From Butyrivibrio hungatei DSM 14810 (GTDB taxonomy: Bacteria; Bacillota; Clostridia; Lachnospirales; Lachnospiraceae): a stretch of 64,000 nucleotides of DNA. The position numbers and the translations under genes were made by a program. The DNA lies in NCBI RefSeq assembly GCF_900143205.1, contig NZ_FRDH01000010.1, positions 62,001 to 126,000 of the forward strand, in the 5' to 3' direction. This document shows positions 62,397-64,000 of the stretch, piece after piece; within the stretch, counting starts at the first letter, position 1, and each line of letters begins with the position of its first letter. The notes below the pieces were generated by a model that was not told where the DNA came from, did not search any database, and was given only the letters and a program-made list of their open reading frames with translations.

Positions 62397-64000
62397 TTCT
62401 ACTTTGTCCAGATGCCATACTTCATCGACATATTCCTGAATGGTTCTGTCTGATGAGAATTTGCCGCAGCTGGCAGTATTTAGAAGTGCCATCTTAGCCC
62501 AGCGCTTCTTGTCCTCATAGGCATCTGATATTCTCTTTTGTGCTTCCAGATATGATTCAAAGTCTTTTAAAATAAAGTACTGGTCTGCCTTGCTAGAATT
62601 GATAGTATTAAGAAGGCAGTTATACAGCGGTCTAAAGAGCTCTTTATCCTCAGAGAAGGTTCCATCTACCAGCATATCAAGTACTTTCTTGACGTTAGGA
62701 TCGCTGTTGTAGATATCCATTGGATTGTATCCACCGTTCTTTTCATATTCCATTACTTCCTGAGAAGTAAGTCCAAAGATAAACGCATTCTCTTCGCCAA
62801 CTTCATTGACGATCTCTACATTCGCTCCATCTAGAGTTCCCAAAGTAACAGCGCCGTTGAGCATCATCTTCATGTTACCAGTACCAGAAGCCTCTTTACT
62901 AGCAGTTGAGATCTGCTCAGAAACATCTGCTGCCGCAAAGATAAGCTCTGCATTTGATACTCTGTAATCCTCAATAAATACAACCTTGATCTTGCCGCCG
63001 ATATCAGGATCATTGTTGATCACATCGGCAACGGAATTAATCAGCTTGATAGTAAGCTTAGCTGTAAGATATCCAGCTGCTGCCTTAGCACCAAAGATAT
63101 AGGTCTTTGGATAGAAGTCCTTATTTGGATGAGTCTTGATGTCATTGTATTTGTGGATGACCTGCAGGATATTAAGAAGCTGTCTCTTGTACTCGTGAAG
63201 TCTCTTGACCTGCACATCAAAGATAGACTTTGGATCCACCTTTACGCCGTTATGCTCAAGGATGTACTTGGCAAGGCGCTCTTTATTCTTGAACTTGATC
63301 TCCATGAACTCATTCTGAGCCTTCTTGTCATTGGCAAAGGCCTTTAGCTTGTCCATCTGAGACAGATCTGTGATCCATCCATCACCGATCTTATTTGTTA
63401 CCCACTCAGCCAAAAGAGGATTTGCATGGAGCAGGAATCTTCTCTGGGTAATACCATTTGTCTTATTGTTGAACTTCTCAGGCATCATCTCATAGAAATC
63501 CTTAAGCTCTCTCTTTTCAAGGATTTCTGTATGAAGCTTGGCAACACCGTTAACAGAATGACCACCAACAATAGCAAGGTGCGCCATCTTGACCTGATTG
63601 TCATAGAGGATAGCCATGCTTCTGATCTTGGCCTGAACGTCTATACCTGCAGAACCGGTATATTTTCTCATGATCTGATCTACAAATCTTCTATTGATCT
63701 CATCTACGATCTGATAGATTCTAGGAAGAAGTCTCTGGAAAAGATCTACTGGCCACTTCTCAAGAGCTTCAGCCATGATAGTGTGGTTTGTATAGCAACA
63801 GGTCTTGGTTGTTACATCCCAAGCATCATCCCATGAGAACTTATAATCATCCATGAGAACTCTCATAAGCTCTGCTACTGCAACTGTTGGATGAGTATCA
63901 TTAAGCTGGAATACGGCCTTTTCATAGAACTTTCTAAGGTCGTCATGATTTTGCATATATTTCTGAACTGCAGTCTGAACAGATGCTGAGATAAAGAAAT
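62388..64000 (-). CDS. glgP: glycogen/starch (alpha-glucan) phosphorylase, N-terminal part beyond the window
   Basis: The frame stays open to the window edge (reads FISASVQTAVQKY before the internal Met at 63956), so the 522-residue stretch is the C-terminal two-thirds. Phosphorylase features: VFQLNDTHPTVAVAELMR, CCYTNHTIMAEALEKWP, NKTNGITQRRFL, VKRLHEYKRQLLNIL, and the PLP lysine motif EASGTGNMKMMLNGA followed by LGTLDGANVEI. It releases glucose-1-P from glycogen or maltodextrins. Convergent with the AraC gene. Confidence 0.96.
   Translation of the reverse strand, partial: FFISASVQTAVQKYMQNHDDLRKFYEKAVFQLNDTHPTVAVAELMRVLMDDYKFSWDDAWDVTTKTCCYTNHTIMAEALEKWPVDLFQRLLPRIYQIVDEINRRFVDQIMRKYTGSAGIDVQAKIRSMAILYDNQVKMAHLAIVGGHSVNGVAKLHTEILEKRELKDFYEMMPEKFNNKTNGITQRRFLLHANPLLAEWVTNKIGDGWITDLSQMDKLKAFANDKKAQNEFMEIKFKNKERLAKYILEHNGVKVDPKSIFDVQVKRLHEYKRQLLNILQVIHKYNDIKTHPNKDFYPKTYIFGAKAAAGYLTAKLTIKLINSVADVINNDPDIGGKIKVVFIEDYRVSNAELIFAAADVSEQISTASKEASGTGNMKMMLNGAVTLGTLDGANVEIVNEVGEENAFIFGLTSQEVMEYEKNGGYNPMDIYNSDPNVKKVLDMLVDGTFSEDKELFRPLYNCLLNTINSSKADQYFILKDFESYLEAQKRISDAYEDKKRWAKMALLNTASCGKFSSDRTIQEYVDEVWHLDKVELQ

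Noticed and set aside
1-64000. tRNA genes, rRNA genes, CRISPR arrays, insertion sequences
   Set aside because: No T-loop/anticodon-arm pattern, no rRNA core sequence, no regularly spaced repeats and no transposase-like frame were seen on reading both strands.

Overview
The window looks like a stretch of chromosome from a low-GC Gram-positive anaerobe of the Lachnospiraceae, probably near Butyrivibrio or Pseudobutyrivibrio. That placement is an inference. It rests on the gene families (class 2 GalT, split transketolase, MsmX/UgpC-type ATPase, DUF624, YhaM, MutS2, VanW protein, SEC-C methionine aminopeptidase, GH9-like lipoprotein), strong AGGAGG ribosome sites, and many short hairpin-plus-T-run terminators. 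I could run no database search. Both ends cut genes: murF at the left and a glycogen phosphorylase at the right. I saw no tRNA, rRNA, CRISPR array or insertion sequence.

Layout. 0-8.2 kb (minus): murF, a hydrolase, a GH9-like lipoprotein with lost catalytic motifs, an aconitase-family hydratase, a lone sugar-binding lipoprotein and tadA. 8.3-8.9 kb: an Rrf2 regulator, then the SRP RNA gene with its own promoter and terminator. 8.9-16.7 kb (minus): a CdaR-type regulator, the shared sugar-ABC ATPase, DUF624, GNAT, a lipase-like hydrolase, metG and map. 16.7-22.1 kb: a phnD-phnC-phnE-phnE operon ending in a cytosolic 5'-nucleotidase. 22.1-28.3 kb: a pentose operon (araR, ribulokinase, araD, split transketolase, rpe) that takes L-ribulose into the pentose phosphate pathway; araA is not here. 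28.3-30.8 kb: Ogg, a membrane-anchored Mrr-like nuclease and a lone PTS IIC.

31.1-38.0 kb is an AT-rich accessory block and the most interesting part. A small TcdR/UviA-like sigma factor is followed at once by a TcdE/UviB-like holin. Two genes downstream, both without signal peptides (a 175-residue unknown protein and a 700-residue peptidoglycan hydrolase), share a matching promoter-like element: AGTTTACA, 14 bases, TTCTTT, then AGCTGC. Each of these genes is followed by a convergent acidic lipoprotein gene. An ImmA/IrrE-type protease with a C-terminal HTH lies between them. This resembles a compact holin-dependent release system with candidate immunity lipoproteins, and is the best candidate for an undescribed system.

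38.0-41.6 kb: AlkD-like repair protein, then a condensation-domain protein, an HTH-AbrB regulator and an acyltransferase that look acquired. 41.8-53.6 kb: rlmD with an odd duplicated 3' end, trmL, a two-component system, mutS2, an HtrA-like protein lacking the whole catalytic triad, yhaM, an aminotransferase with its Lrp regulator, and a PurM-like protein. 53.6-64 kb: VanW protein, a small anchored protein, galT-galK, telA and an XpaC-family gene, an AraC regulator and glgP.

Coordinates of CDSs include the stop codon. Where the longest reading frame had a poor start, the start here was moved to the codon with a good ribosome site, and the entry says so.
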